Assembly: GCF_027307225.1 (NCBI RefSeq)
Contig: NZ_DAHUXJ010000097.1
Location: forward strand, 1 to 64,000
DNA from: Bradyrhizobium sp.
GTDB taxonomy: Bacteria > Pseudomonadota > Alphaproteobacteria > Rhizobiales > Xanthobacteraceae
DNA: 64,000 nt
Direction of reading: 5' to 3'
Position 1 is the stretch's first letter, and each line of letters starts with the position of its first letter. Both the position numbers and the translations under genes were made by a program. Shown here piece after piece: positions 48,766-57,904 of this stretch. The notes beneath the pieces are model-generated. The model was not told the DNA's origin, did no database searches, and saw only the letters and a list, made by a program, of their open reading frames with translations.

Positions 48766-49590
48766 TTAGCGCCCCGCCAATTGCTTTAGCCGAAGAGTCA
48801 TCGCCGAGGCCGGGTCGGCGAGCGGGGCAATCGCGGTGAAATGGTTGGCCGCGGGCAGACTGCCGTAACTGGTGGCGATGCCGGCTTCGTTCCAGGCCTC
48901 GGCGATCGCTTTGCTCTGGCGGTGATATTCCGCGCTCTCCGCCTCGCCCACCACCGCGTCCAGGCTGCCGTGCGATGGCGGTTGCCAGAACAACGGACTT
49001 GAGGCACGGGCCGAGGCGGCGTCGAGACGCAACGCCTTGTTGATGGAGGTCGCAACCAATGGCTCGAGCTCGAACAGGCCGGAGATCGCATAGGCCGCGC
49101 GCACGAGCTGCGGCGGCAGAGAATCTTCGTAGGCCTTCCAGTCGGTGGCGAGCATGCAGGCCGCGAGATGTCCGCCGGCGGAGTGCCCGCTGACGACAAG
49201 CGTTTCCGAGATCTTCGCCAGTTCGAGCATCGCCTCGCGCATCTGCATGATGATGTCGGCCACCGAAACCTGGGGGCAAAGATCGTAGGTCGGAATGGCA
49301 ACGCCGATGCCGTGGGCGTTGAGGCCGCGCGCCATATGGCTGAACCACGACCCATCCAGCGCCTGCCAATAGCCGCCATGAATGAAAACGGCGAGCGGCG
49401 CTTTGTCTTCGCCTTTGTCCCCACCGAAGACGTCGATCACATGACGCGGTTCAGGCCCGTATGCAATCCGGCGTGGGGCGTTCTGTTCGCGATAGGCCGC
49501 TGCATCCCTCGCCCACCCGGCCATCAGTTCCGGGTTTTCCGGGACGCGGGCCCGGTTGTTGTATTCGGCCTCGTAGTCTATTCCGTTCAC
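48766..49590 (-). CDS. Alpha/beta hydrolase, arylformamidase-like
   Basis: This 274-aa cytosolic protein has HGGYW (LAVFIHGGYWQALDGSWFSHMARGLNAHG), the nucleophile elbow GHSAGGHLAA and a C-terminal histidine in ANHFTAIAPLADPAS. HGGYW is the typical oxyanion motif of AFMID-type kynurenine formamidases. It starts with GTG 3 nt after the MarR gene. In a 2-aminobenzoate cluster it could release anthranilate from N-formylanthranilate or a related amide; that is inference. A general esterase role is the alternative. Confidence 0.82.
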   Translation of the reverse strand: MNGIDYEAEYNNRARVPENPELMAGWARDAAAYREQNAPRRIAYGPEPRHVIDVFGGDKGEDKAPLAVFIHGGYWQALDGSWFSHMARGLNAHGIGVAIPTYDLCPQVSVADIIMQMREAMLELAKISETLVVSGHSAGGHLAACMLATDWKAYEDSLPPQLVRAAYAISGLFELEPLVATSINKALRLDAASARASSPLFWQPPSHGSLDAVVGEAESAEYHRQSKAIAEAWNEAGIATSYGSLPAANHFTAIAPLADPASAMTLRLKQLAGR

Positions 49591-49593
49591 GCT

Positions 49594-50085
49594 TCACGTC
49601 CTGCCCAGCGCGGCCTTCTGCGCTGACGCCTTGGTCTTGGCGAGCAGCCGCATCAATTCGCGCACGTCTTTCGGCGACAGATCGGAGAAGATATCGGCGA
49701 TCCAGTTCTCGTGCTCGGCCGCCATCTTGCGGAATTCGGCGCGGCCGGCCTTGGTCAGGCGGATCACCTGGACGCGCCGGTCGCTCTCGGATGTCCGCCG
49801 GTCGAGATGGCCGGATTCAACCAGCCGCTCGACGAGGCCGGTGACGTTGCCGTTGCTGACCATCATGCGCTTGGAGACGTCCGAAAGCGTCATCCCCTCC
49901 GGCACCTTGTCGAGCTGGGCCATCAGGTCGAACCGCGGCAGCGTCACGTCGAAGCGCTCGCGCAAGCGGCCTCTTACCTCGCCCTCGATCAGGGTGGTGC
50001 AGGTCAAAAGCCGCAGCCACAGCCGCAGCTCGTCGCCGTGATCGCCGGGAAGCTCGACGGCCTTGGTCTCGGAATCGAGGATCAT
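49594..50085 (-). CDS. MarR family transcriptional regulator
   Basis: This 163-aa winged-helix protein has LRLLTCTTLIEGEVRGRLRERFDVTLPRFDLMAQLDKVPEGMTLSDVSKRMMVSNGNVTGLVERLVESGHLDRRTSESDRRVQVIRLTKAGRAEFRKMA. The D-R-R wing is clear. It heads an operon with the arylformamidase-like hydrolase and is divergent from an aromatic-type binding protein. It is the probable repressor of the aromatic cluster, with an aryl-CoA ligand as in related regulators (BadR, CouR). Confidence 0.9.
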   Translation of the reverse strand: MILDSETKAVELPGDHGDELRLWLRLLTCTTLIEGEVRGRLRERFDVTLPRFDLMAQLDKVPEGMTLSDVSKRMMVSNGNVTGLVERLVESGHLDRRTSESDRRVQVIRLTKAGRAEFRKMAAEHENWIADIFSDLSPKDVRELMRLLAKTKASAQKAALGRT

Positions 50086-50110
50086 GCTGCAACCATGCTT
50101 ACCTTTTTGA

Positions 50111-50209
50111 GCTTCACGTAATTGAAGCGCCGCATCAAGTCAAAACGCGAACCGGCCCCACGCAGTTCGACAGTTTTCCAGATTTCTTTAAGTTTCAAAT
50201 AATTGGCGC
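50111..50209. promoter_or_regulatory. Two related operator-like sites between marR and the binding protein gene
   Basis: GCTTCACGTAATTGAAGC (50111-50128) has perfect 6-bp half-sites. GTTTCAAATAATTGGCGC (50192-50209) matches it at 13 of 18 positions. They are 81 bp apart in the divergent promoter region, as expected for a MarR regulator controlling both directions. Confidence 0.45.
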
Positions 50210-50338
50210 GGCCTTTGCATGTTAACGTTATGGTTGGGCCATAACTCGCCTAAGGACGCGGTTGCCGCCGCGGCCATCATCGGCATAAGCTGCCCGAAAT
50301 AATAGTCCGATATGCGGGCGATCAAGGGGAGAAGGGTC

Positions 50339-51514
50339 ATGCGTCACCTATTGAAATGGGCCGCGCTTGCGGCCGCGGCCGGGATTTTCATTCAGCCGGC
50401 GACAGCCCAGGAGAAACTGAAAGTCGGCCTGATCGCGACCCTGTCGGGTCCGGCCGCCGCACTGGGCGCGCAGGTCCGCGACGGCTTCAACCTCGCGGTG
50501 AAGGATCTCGGCGGCAAGATGGGCGGCCGCGACGTCGAGGTGATCGTCGCCGACGACGAACTGAAACCCGACGTCGCTGTCTCCAAGGTGAAAGGCCTGC
50601 TCGAGCGCGACAAGGTCGATTTTGTCGTCGGCCCGATCTTCTCCAATATCCTGCTGGCGATTCATCGGCCGGTCGTCGACAACAAGACGTTCCTGATCAG
50701 CCCCAATGCCGGTACGTCGAGCTATGCCGGCAAGGCTTGCAGCCCGTTCTTCTATGTCACGTCCTACCAGAACGACCAGGTGCACGCGGTGCTCGGCAAG
50801 GTCGCGCAGGACCGCGGCTACAAGCGCGTCTATATACTGGAGCCGAACTACCAGGCCGGCAAGGATTCGGCCGCCGGGTTCAAGCTCGAGTACAAGGGCC
50901 AGATCACCGAGGAAAGCTACGTGCCGCTCGGCACGCTCGACTTCCAGGTCGAACTGTCCAAGATCGCTGCGCAGAAACCTGATGCCGTCTTCACTTTCAT
51001 GCCCGGCGGCATGGGCGTGAGCCTGGTGAAGCAGTACAAGCAGGCGGGACTTGCCGACAAGATTCCGGTGCTGTCGGCCTTCACCGTCGATGAATCGACG
51101 CTGCCGGCGCAGCAGGATGCGGCCGTAGGCATGTTCGGCGGCGCGGACTGGGCGCCGGACCTCGACAATCCGCAGAGCAAGAAATTCGTGGCGGGTTACG
51201 AGGCTGCCTATAAGAGCGTGCCCGGCACGTACGCCATGCAGGGCTATGACACCGCGCTTCTGATCGACAGCGCCGTGAAGGCGCTCAAGGGCGATCTTTC
51301 CAACAAGGAAGCGGTCGCGGCCGCCCTGAAGAAGGCCGATTTCAAGTCTCTGCGCGGCAACTTCAAGTTCAACATCACCGGCTATCCGATTCAGGACTTC
51401 TATTTGACCAAGGTCGCCAAGCGGCCGGACGGCAAGTTCGAGACCGAGATCGTGCAGAAAGTCTTCGCCAATGACGCCGACCGCTACGCCAAGGAATGCG
51501 TGCCGGGCAAGTAA
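50339..51514 (+). CDS. Orphan ABC substrate-binding protein (aromatic acid-type LivJ family)
   Basis: This 391-aa periplasmic protein has a signal peptide (MRHLLKWAALAAAAGIFIQPATAQ) and a LivJ-type fold: LKVGLIATLSGPAAALGAQVRDGFNLAVKDLGGKMGGRDVEVIVADDE, VDFVVGPIFSNILLAIHRPVVDNKTFLISPNAGTSSYAGKAC. GGGGAGAAGGG precedes ATG 50339; the ATG at 50312 is less likely. No permease or ATPase gene lies in the cluster, so it must use another importer or act otherwise. Related proteins in Rhodopseudomonas bind aromatic carboxylates. Confidence 0.88.
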   Translation: MRHLLKWAALAAAAGIFIQPATAQEKLKVGLIATLSGPAAALGAQVRDGFNLAVKDLGGKMGGRDVEVIVADDELKPDVAVSKVKGLLERDKVDFVVGPIFSNILLAIHRPVVDNKTFLISPNAGTSSYAGKACSPFFYVTSYQNDQVHAVLGKVAQDRGYKRVYILEPNYQAGKDSAAGFKLEYKGQITEESYVPLGTLDFQVELSKIAAQKPDAVFTFMPGGMGVSLVKQYKQAGLADKIPVLSAFTVDESTLPAQQDAAVGMFGGADWAPDLDNPQSKKFVAGYEAAYKSVPGTYAMQGYDTALLIDSAVKALKGDLSNKEAVAAALKKADFKSLRGNFKFNITGYPIQDFYLTKVAKRPDGKFETEIVQKVFANDADRYAKECVPGK

Positions 51515-51540
51515 GACGTGGGTAGAGGAAGGGGAGTGAA

Positions 51541-52002
51541 GTGAGTATGACGAGCGAGATCACCGGCATCACCCGCGCCAATGAAGGCATCCAGGGCATT
51601 TCCTGGAACATTCTCGGCCAGACCTATGTGCCGAAGAATCGCAGCGACCACAGCTTCTCGTGGCATGCGACGTTCCCACCCGGCACCTTCGTGCCACCGC
51701 ATATTCATCCCGACCAGGATGAATATCTCTACATCCTCGAAGGCAAGCTCGACTTCATGCTCGGCGGCTCGGACGCGCAGGCGACGCCCGGCGACCTCGT
51801 CCGGCTCGGGATGGGCATTCCGCACGGCATCTTCAACAAATCCGATCAGGTGGTGAAGGTGCTGTTCTGGGTCTCGCCGACGCAGAAGCTCTACGAACTG
51901 TTCTGGGGCATTCACAACATGAAGGAGCAAACGCCCGACGCGGTCGTGGCGCTCGCCGCCGAGCACAACATCCACTTCCTGCCCCCGCCTCCGGGAGCGT
52001 GA
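51541..52002 (+). CDS. Cupin domain protein
   Basis: This 153-aa single-domain cupin has motif 1 in FVPPHIHPDQDEYLYILEGKLDFMLGG (two His, one Glu metal ligands) and motif 2 in GDLVRLGMGIPHGIFNKSD (third His). It follows the binding protein gene by 26 nt with GGAAGGGGAG upstream; GTG 51541 and ATG 51547 are both possible starts. It may be a metal-dependent dioxygenase or isomerase, or a small-molecule binding protein acting on an intermediate of the aromatic pathway. Confidence 0.82.
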   Translation: MSMTSEITGITRANEGIQGISWNILGQTYVPKNRSDHSFSWHATFPPGTFVPPHIHPDQDEYLYILEGKLDFMLGGSDAQATPGDLVRLGMGIPHGIFNKSDQVVKVLFWVSPTQKLYELFWGIHNMKEQTPDAVVALAAEHNIHFLPPPPGA

Positions 52003-52014
52003 TTGTCAAAAGCC

Positions 52015-52095
52015 GTCATTCCGGGATGGTGCGTCAGCACCAGACCCGGAATCTCGAGATTCCGGGCTCGCTGCTTTGCAGCGCCCCGGAATGAC
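52015..52095. repeat. GTCATTCCGGGATGG palindromic repeat (copy 2)
   Basis: The arms GTCATTCCGGGATGG and CCCCGGAATGAC enclose GGTGCGTCAGCACC and the dyad CCCGGAATCTCGAGATTCCGGG. The same type occurs at 29642-29723 and 56921-57001. Confidence 0.85.
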
Positions 52096-52118
52096 AACGT
52101 GAGAATGGCGTGAAAGGA

Positions 52119-53369
52119 CTACCCCCTCACCGCCGCCAGTCCTGGCACGGCGGCGAAGCCCGCCTTGGTGGCATAGCCGCGCACGATCGCTTCGCGCTGG
52201 GCGTAGCTCAGCACCTTGTCGATATCGGTGAACCCATCCGGCGCGAGCTGCTCGACCGCATCGATCACGCCCTCCGGTCCGCCGCGGCGGTTGGAACGCA
52301 CGATCTCGGCCGTCATCGGCAGGCGCTTCTGTTCGTAGGCGACCAGCGCCTGACGCGGATGTTCGGAACGCACGAGCAAGTCTGCAAGGCAGCGCGCATC
52401 CAGAATGGCCTGCGACGCGCCGTTTGAGCCGACCGGGTACATCGGATGCGCGGCGTCGCCGAGCAGCGTGACGCGGCCATCAGACCAATACGGCAACGGA
52501 TCGCGGTCGCAGGTCGGATATTCATAAAATTCCGGCGTCGCCGAAATGAGGCTCGCGACGTCGACATACGGCATCGAGAAGCGCGCCACATGCGGCATCA
52601 GCTCTTCGCGCTTGCCGGGACGCGACCAGTCCTCGCGGCGCGGCGGCGGCGAAGAGCCGTCGCCGATCTTGACCAGCACGGCCCAGTTGGTCAGGCGGTT
52701 CGACGGGCTCGAGCCTTCCGCGATCGGATAGACCACGACCTTGGCATTGAGGCCGCCGGCGACGATCATCGAGCGGCCGGTCAGGAACATCGGCCAGTCG
52801 CGCGCGCCGCGCCAGAGCATCAGGCCGTTCCAGCACGGCGGGCCTTCGTTGGGAAACAGCGTCTCGCGCACGCGTGAATGAATGCCATCGGCGCCGATCA
52901 GGATGTCGCCGCGCACGGTCTTGATATGATGACCCGAGCGGTCGAAGAAATGCGCCGTGACGCCGCCCTCGTCCTGGGTGAACGCACCGAGGCGATGGCC
53001 GGTGTGAATGAATTCCTTGCCGAGCCGCTCCTCTACTGCGTGATGGATCACGCTTTGCAAGCGCCCGCGATGGATCGAGAATTGCGGAACGTCATGGCCG
53101 GCGTCGATGCCGCGCGTGTCGCGCCAGACTTCCTGGCCATGGCGATTGAGGTAATAGAGCACATCGGTGCGGATCGAGGCGTCGTCGAGTTTTTGCAACA
53201 GGCCGAGTTGGGCGAGTTCGCGGATCGCATGCGGCAGCGTGTTGATGCCGACGCCGAGTTCACGGATAGTGTCCGTCTGTTCGAACACCTCGCAGCCGAT
53301 GCCGCGGACGCGCAACATCAACGCCGTGGTCAGACCACCGATGCCGCCGCCGACGATAATCGCCTTCAT
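52119..53369 (-). CDS. FAD-dependent aromatic hydroxylase (PHBH/3-hydroxybenzoate 6-hydroxylase-like)
   Basis: This 416-aa flavoprotein has the nucleotide motif AIIVGGGIGGLTTALMLRVRG, the DG fingerprint GDILIGADGIHSRVRETLF and the second FAD motif VTLLGDAAHPMYPVGSNGASQAILDA. It is the fold of class A monooxygenases. ATG 53369 follows GGAG at 8 nt. It sits 90 nt downstream of the two-domain aryl-CoA enzyme on the same strand. It probably hydroxylates a ring intermediate using NAD(P)H and O2; the exact substrate is unknown. Confidence 0.85.
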   Translation of the reverse strand: MKAIIVGGGIGGLTTALMLRVRGIGCEVFEQTDTIRELGVGINTLPHAIRELAQLGLLQKLDDASIRTDVLYYLNRHGQEVWRDTRGIDAGHDVPQFSIHRGRLQSVIHHAVEERLGKEFIHTGHRLGAFTQDEGGVTAHFFDRSGHHIKTVRGDILIGADGIHSRVRETLFPNEGPPCWNGLMLWRGARDWPMFLTGRSMIVAGGLNAKVVVYPIAEGSSPSNRLTNWAVLVKIGDGSSPPPRREDWSRPGKREELMPHVARFSMPYVDVASLISATPEFYEYPTCDRDPLPYWSDGRVTLLGDAAHPMYPVGSNGASQAILDARCLADLLVRSEHPRQALVAYEQKRLPMTAEIVRSNRRGGPEGVIDAVEQLAPDGFTDIDKVLSYAQREAIVRGYATKAGFAAVPGLAAVRG

Positions 53370-53459
53370 CGCCTTAACTCCACTCACACACGCTCAAGTT
53401 GCCCGCTACCCGGTTCACCCCTTCCCTCAAGGGATGGGCGATCCAGCGTGCCACCCGGC

Positions 53460-55811
53460 CTATTCGGCCGCAAGCGGCTTTGCGGCCTCCGCCTTCAGCT
53501 CGGCCCGGGTCTTCGGCTTAGCCTTAATTTTAAGGTCTTCGAAGTCTTGCCGGTCCCTTACACTATTGCGGAAAATCTGCTCCTTGCCGGGCAGATATTG
53601 CGGCGGGCAGAAGATATCGCCGGCCCCGTACCAGGCGGCGGCCTTCATCGTAAACCCGGGGTCGACCAGATGCGGGCGGCCGAGCGCCACCAGGTCGGCC
53701 CGGCCGGCCGCCAGGATGGTATTAACCTGGTCTGCCGTGGTGATGTTGCCAACGCACATGGTCGCGACGCGGGCCTCGTTACGGACCTGGTCGGAAAACG
53801 GCGTCTGGAACATGCGGCCATAGACCGGCTGCGCGTCGCGCACGGTCTGGCCGGTCGAGACGTCGACGAGATCGACGCCTCCTTCCGCAAAGGCGCGCGC
53901 GATCGCAACGGCGTCATCACCGGTGATGCCGCCCTCCGCCCAGTCGGTTGCGGAAATGCGCACCGACATCGGCTTGTGCGACGGCCAGGCCGAGCGCAGC
54001 GCCTCGAAGATTTCGAGCGGATAGCGCAGGCGATTTTCCAGCGAGCCGCCGTATTGGTCGGTACGCTGGTTGGTCAGCGGCGAGATGAAGCTCGCGAGCA
54101 GATAACCGTGAGCACAATGCAGCTCCAGCATGTCGAAGCCGCAGCGTTCGCCGCGTTCTGCCGCGGCGACAAACTCGGACTTCACCCGATCCATCGCGGC
54201 GCGGTCCATCTCTTGCGGCACCTGACTGTCGGGGAAGTAAGGAATCGCCGACGCGGAGACGACGTCCCAGCCGCCCTCCTCCAGCGGACGGTCGATGCCA
54301 TCCCACATCAATTTGGTCGCGCCCTTGCGTCCGGCGTGCCCGAGCTGAAGACAGATTTTTGCGGCGGAGTTGGCGTGGACGAAATCGACAATGCGTCGCC
54401 ACGCATTCTCCTGCTCGTCGTTCCACAGGCCGGCGCAGCCCGGCGTGATCCGCGCATCGCGCCCCACGCACGTCATCTCGGTGAAGATGAGACCGGCGCC
54501 GCCGAGCGCCCGCGAGCCATAGTGCACGAGATGAAAATCGCCCGGCACACCCTCTTTCGCCGAATACATGCACATCGGCGAGACCACCGCGCGATTGGCA
54601 ATCTGCATTTCGCGCAATCGAAGCGGCTGGAACATCGGCGCCAACGGCTTCTCGACGTCGACGTCGAAGCCTTGATGGCGCACGTGGCGCGCAAAGGCCT
54701 TGTCAACCTCGCCGACAAAATCAGGCGCGCGCAAGGTGAGATTGTCATAAGTGATGGCTTTGGCGCGCGTCATCACGCCGAAGGCAAATTGCACGGGATC
54801 GAAATCCCAGAAGCGGTCGACATGCTCGAACCAGACGAGCGAGACGTCGGCGGCATGTTGGGTCTTCTCGACTTCCTCGCGCCGGCCCTGCTCGTAGGTC
54901 GCGAGTGCTGATTGCACGGTCGGCGCGCCCTGCATGGCGTCGGCGAGCGCAATCGCGTCTTCCATCGCAAGCTTGGTGCCGGAGCCGATCGAGAAATGCG
55001 CGGTCGCCTTGGCGTCGCCCAGTAGCACCATGTTGTCCTTGACCCAGCGCTGGCTGCGGATCATCGGGAAATTCCGCCACATCGAGCGGTTTGTGAGCAG
55101 CGGATGGCCTTGCAAAAACCAGCCGAAGATCTCCGCCATGCGGTCGGCGGATTGCTTCTCGTCGAGGCCCGTCAGGCCCGCGCGCTTGAAGGTCTCGGGA
55201 TCGGTCTCGAAGATCCAGGTCGAGCGTCCGGTTTCATATTGGTAGGCATGGGCGATGAACGGGCCCCACTCCGTCTCCTGGAAGATGAAGGTGAAGGCAT
55301 CGAGCGGGCGTGTGGAGCCCATCCAGGCGAACACGTTGGAGCGCATATCCACTTCAGGCTCGAAATGAGCGGCGTGCTTGTCGCGGAAGCGGCTGTTGCT
55401 GCCATCGGCGATCACCACGAGATCGGCATCGGCGAAACGCGATTCGTCGTCGATTTCGGTCTCGAAGACCAGCTTGACGCCAAGCTCGCGCGCACGCTCC
55501 TGCAGGATCAGCAGCAACTGGCGGCGCGAGCAGCCGCAAAAGCCGTTGCCGCCGACGCGGTGCACGGTGCCGCGGAAATGCACGGCAATGTCGTCCCAGT
55601 AGGCGAATTCCTGCGTGATACGGCGATAGCTCGGCGGATCGTACTTCTCGAAATTGTCCAGCGTCGCGTCGGAGAACACCACGCCGAAGCCGAAGGTGTC
55701 GTCGGCGCGGTTGCGCTCATAGACCGTGATGTCGGCCTGCGGGCGCTGCTTCCTGAGCAGGATCGCCGAATAGAGACCCGCTGGTCCACCGCCGATGATC
55801 GCGACCTTCAT
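53460..55811 (-). CDS. Two-domain aryl-CoA monooxygenase/reductase (2-aminobenzoyl-CoA or salicylyl-CoA type)
   Basis: This 783-aa fusion has an N-terminal class A flavin monooxygenase ([65 protein letters not shown]). From about residue 390 there is an old-yellow-enzyme domain ([54 protein letters not shown]). This order is known from 2-aminobenzoyl-CoA monooxygenase/reductase of Azoarcus evansii, which hydroxylates and then dearomatises the CoA ester; databases call relatives salicylyl-CoA 5-hydroxylase. It is the key enzyme of the cluster. Confidence 0.88.
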   Translation of the reverse strand: MKVAIIGGGPAGLYSAILLRKQRPQADITVYERNRADDTFGFGVVFSDATLDNFEKYDPPSYRRITQEFAYWDDIAVHFRGTVHRVGGNGFCGCSRRQLLLILQERARELGVKLVFETEIDDESRFADADLVVIADGSNSRFRDKHAAHFEPEVDMRSNVFAWMGSTRPLDAFTFIFQETEWGPFIAHAYQYETGRSTWIFETDPETFKRAGLTGLDEKQSADRMAEIFGWFLQGHPLLTNRSMWRNFPMIRSQRWVKDNMVLLGDAKATAHFSIGSGTKLAMEDAIALADAMQGAPTVQSALATYEQGRREEVEKTQHAADVSLVWFEHVDRFWDFDPVQFAFGVMTRAKAITYDNLTLRAPDFVGEVDKAFARHVRHQGFDVDVEKPLAPMFQPLRLREMQIANRAVVSPMCMYSAKEGVPGDFHLVHYGSRALGGAGLIFTEMTCVGRDARITPGCAGLWNDEQENAWRRIVDFVHANSAAKICLQLGHAGRKGATKLMWDGIDRPLEEGGWDVVSASAIPYFPDSQVPQEMDRAAMDRVKSEFVAAAERGERCGFDMLELHCAHGYLLASFISPLTNQRTDQYGGSLENRLRYPLEIFEALRSAWPSHKPMSVRISATDWAEGGITGDDAVAIARAFAEGGVDLVDVSTGQTVRDAQPVYGRMFQTPFSDQVRNEARVATMCVGNITTADQVNTILAAGRADLVALGRPHLVDPGFTMKAAAWYGAGDIFCPPQYLPGKEQIFRNSVRDRQDFEDLKIKAKPKTRAELKAEAAKPLAAE

Positions 55812-55847
55812 GGGAACCTCATCCCGATCTTTTGAATGCCGGAAATT

Positions 55848-55863
55848 ATTTTAAACCTAAAGC
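55848..55863 (-). promoter_or_regulatory. Shared promoter motif, aryl-CoA monooxygenase gene
   Basis: ATTTTAAACCTAAAGC lies 37 nt before the ATG and resembles 57834-57849 (13 of 16 positions) and 48711-48726 (12 of 16). It is a candidate MarR operator. Confidence 0.4.
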
Positions 55864-55920
55864 ATCTCCTCGGCAAGCGGCTTTCGGCCGGCTTCAATAT
55901 TGACCTGCTACTCGCTGGTT

Positions 55921-56020
55921 GTCATCGCCCGGCTTGACCGGGCGATCCAGTACGCCGCGGCGGTAGCGCTCATCGAAAGGTCTCTGGAATACTAGATGCC
56001 CCGCTTTCGCGGGGCATGAC
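55921..56020. repeat. GTCATCGCCCGGC...GGGGCATGAC palindromic repeat
   Basis: GTCATCGCCCGGCTTGACCGGGCGAT at the left and ATGCCCCGCTTTCGCGGGGCATGAC at the right are each hairpins and together a larger palindrome. The type is common in Bradyrhizobium and is related to 20259-20342. Confidence 0.75.
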
Positions 56021-56069
56021 GGCGCTCCGAGCGCATACAGCGTCAGCAAATCGATGGATGCTTCCCGCC

Positions 56070-56906
56070 TCAATTCCCCTTGAACACGGGCTTCTGCTTG
56101 GCGGCAAAGGCCTCGAAGGCGCGGGTGAAGTCTTCCGTCGTCATGCACAGCGCCTGCGCGATGGCCTCGGCCTCGATCGCCTCTTCCACCGACATCGCCC
56201 ACTCCATCGCCAGCATCCGCTTGGTCATGGTGTTGGCAAATGTCGGCCCTGCCGCGATGTCCTTTGCCACCGCATGCGCCTGCAGCAGCACCTCGGATGG
56301 CGCGACAATACGGCTGAAGAAGCCCCAGCGCTCGCCCTCCTCCGCACTCATGAAGCGGCCGGTGTAGAGCAACTCCGAGGCGCGCGCCTGGCCGATGATG
56401 CGCGGCAGGATCGCGCACGCGCCCATGTCGCAGCCGGCAAGCCCGACCTTGTTGAACAGGAACGCGACCTTCGCGCCGGTGGCGGCTAACCGCATGTCGG
56501 ACGCCATCGCAATGATCGCACCTGCACCGGCGCAGATGCCTTCGACGGCGGAGACGATCGGCTGCGGACAGGCGCGCATCGCCTTCACGAGATCGCCGGT
56601 CATGCGGGTAAAGGCGGTCAGCCCCTTGGTGTCCATTTTGACGAGCGGCCCGATGATCTCGAACACGTCACCGCCGGAAGAAAAGTTGCCGCCGGCGCCG
56701 GAGACGACCACGGCCTTCACTTCGTCATCGAAACCACATGCGCGGAAGAAGTCCGTCAGTTCGCGGTAGCTTTCAAAGGTCAGCGGATTTTTGCGCTCGG
56801 GACGGTTGAGCGTCACGCTGGCGACGTTTCCTTCGACCTTCAGCAGAAAATGCCGCGGCTGATATTGCGCGAGCGGCGTTGTGACGGGATTGGCTGGCTG
56901 GCTCAT
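56070..56906 (-). CDS. Enoyl-CoA hydratase/isomerase family protein
   Basis: This 278-aa crotonase-fold protein has [40 protein letters not shown] (oxyanion hole), and [53 protein letters not shown] 56906 follows AGGAAG at about 6 nt. Its place between the SDR and the aryl-CoA monooxygenase on the same strand suggests a beta-oxidation-like step on the dearomatised CoA ester, such as hydration or ring opening. Confidence 0.9.
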   Translation of the reverse strand: MSQPANPVTTPLAQYQPRHFLLKVEGNVASVTLNRPERKNPLTFESYRELTDFFRACGFDDEVKAVVVSGAGGNFSSGGDVFEIIGPLVKMDTKGLTAFTRMTGDLVKAMRACPQPIVSAVEGICAGAGAIIAMASDMRLAATGAKVAFLFNKVGLAGCDMGACAILPRIIGQARASELLYTGRFMSAEEGERWGFFSRIVAPSEVLLQAHAVAKDIAAGPTFANTMTKRMLAMEWAMSVEEAIEAEAIAQALCMTTEDFTRAFEAFAAKQKPVFKGN

Positions 56907-56920
56907 CCTTACTTCCTTTC

Positions 56921-57001
56921 GTCGTTCCGGGATGGTGCGAAGCACCAGACCCGGAATCTCGAGATTCCGGATTCGATGCTGTCGCATCGCTCCGGAATGA
57001 C
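56921..57001. repeat. GTCATTCCGGGATGG palindromic repeat (copy 3)
   Basis: The arms GTCGTTCCGGGATGG and CTCCGGAATGAC enclose GTGCGAAGCAC and CCGGAATCTCGAGATTCCGG. It sits between the SDR and hydratase genes of one presumed operon. Confidence 0.85.
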
Positions 57002-57024
57002 ATCAAAATTTGGTTGCCGACGCA

Positions 57025-57786
57025 TCAAATCTCCCCGCCGGCGACCGCAATCGCCTGGCCTGTGACAGCCGCGGCGCCCTCGCCACACAGCCACAATACG
57101 CTGTCGGCGACTTCCTGCGGCGATACGAGGCGGCCTTGCGGATTGTGTTTGGTCAATTCCGCGACGGCTTGCGCGCGGTCGCGGCCGGTCTTTTTCATGA
57201 TGGTATCGATCGAGCCTGCGACCAGATCGGTGTCCGTGAAGCCTGGACAAACCGCATTGACGGTGATGCGCGTCGGTGCCAGTTCGAGCGCCAGCGAACG
57301 CACAAGTCCGATCGCCGCGTGCTTGGCAGCCGCATAGGCGCTGACGTAGGCGTAGCCTTTCAGGCCCGCGGTCGAGGCGATCACGACAATGCGGCCAAAG
57401 GGCCGCGAGCGCATCGACGGCAGCACGGCCTGGATGCTGTTCACCACGCCCATGAAATTGACGTCCATCATGCGCTTGAACAGCGCTGCATCCGATTTGG
57501 CGAAGGGTGCGGACTCCGCCGCGCCGGCATTGGCAATCAGGATATCGATCGGCTGTCGCGCGGCCGCTTGCGCGATCGCCGCAGCAACGGCGGCCTGGTC
57601 GGTGACATCGGCGGCGGCGGAAAAGCGGGCGTTACCTTGCGCAACCAGCCCTTCAAGGGCCGCACTCTGACGGCCAAGCGCGGTGACGACAGCGCCTGTC
57701 TTGCTCAGCGTCGAAGCGATTTCGCGGCCAATGCCACGCGCTGCGCCGGTTACGACCGCATGTGGGGAATGCGGCAGTCCTGCCAT
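57025..57786 (-). CDS. SDR family oxidoreductase of the aryl-CoA cluster
   Basis: This 253-aa classical SDR has AVVTGAARGIGREIASTLSKTGAVVTALGR, ILIANAGAAES, the catalytic S and YxxxK in VVIASTAGLKGYAYVSAYAAAKHAAIG and LAPTRITVNAVCPGFTDTDLV. It probably acts as a 3-hydroxyacyl-CoA dehydrogenase together with the hydratase downstream. A motif shared with two other cluster promoters lies 48 nt upstream. It appears to be the first gene of a leftward operon that continues to the FAD hydroxylase. Confidence 0.88.
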   Translation of the reverse strand: MAGLPHSPHAVVTGAARGIGREIASTLSKTGAVVTALGRQSAALEGLVAQGNARFSAAADVTDQAAVAAAIAQAAARQPIDILIANAGAAESAPFAKSDAALFKRMMDVNFMGVVNSIQAVLPSMRSRPFGRIVVIASTAGLKGYAYVSAYAAAKHAAIGLVRSLALELAPTRITVNAVCPGFTDTDLVAGSIDTIMKKTGRDRAQAVAELTKHNPQGRLVSPQEVADSVLWLCGEGAAAVTGQAIAVAGGEI

Positions 57787-57833
57787 ACGCCACCTCCCCG
57801 AATGATTTCAAAGGACGACGAAGGTTCGGATAT

Positions 57834-57849
57834 ATTTTATACTTCAAGC
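57834..57849 (-). promoter_or_regulatory. Shared promoter motif, SDR gene
   Basis: ATTTTATACTTCAAGC lies 48 nt before the SDR start and matches 14 of 16 bases with 48711-48726. It is a candidate operator for the cluster regulator. Confidence 0.45.
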
Positions 57850-57904
57850 TTTGGCAAACGAATCCGGCGGGGCGACGCCGTAAAATCCGGTGGCGAGATC
57901 TGGA

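Noticed and set aside
52878-54911. A 677-codon plus-strand frame opposite the aryl-CoA monooxygenase and FAD hydroxylase genes
   Set aside because: It crosses two well-supported minus-strand genes and has no domain-like segment; the open frame is explained by codon bias of the opposite strand.
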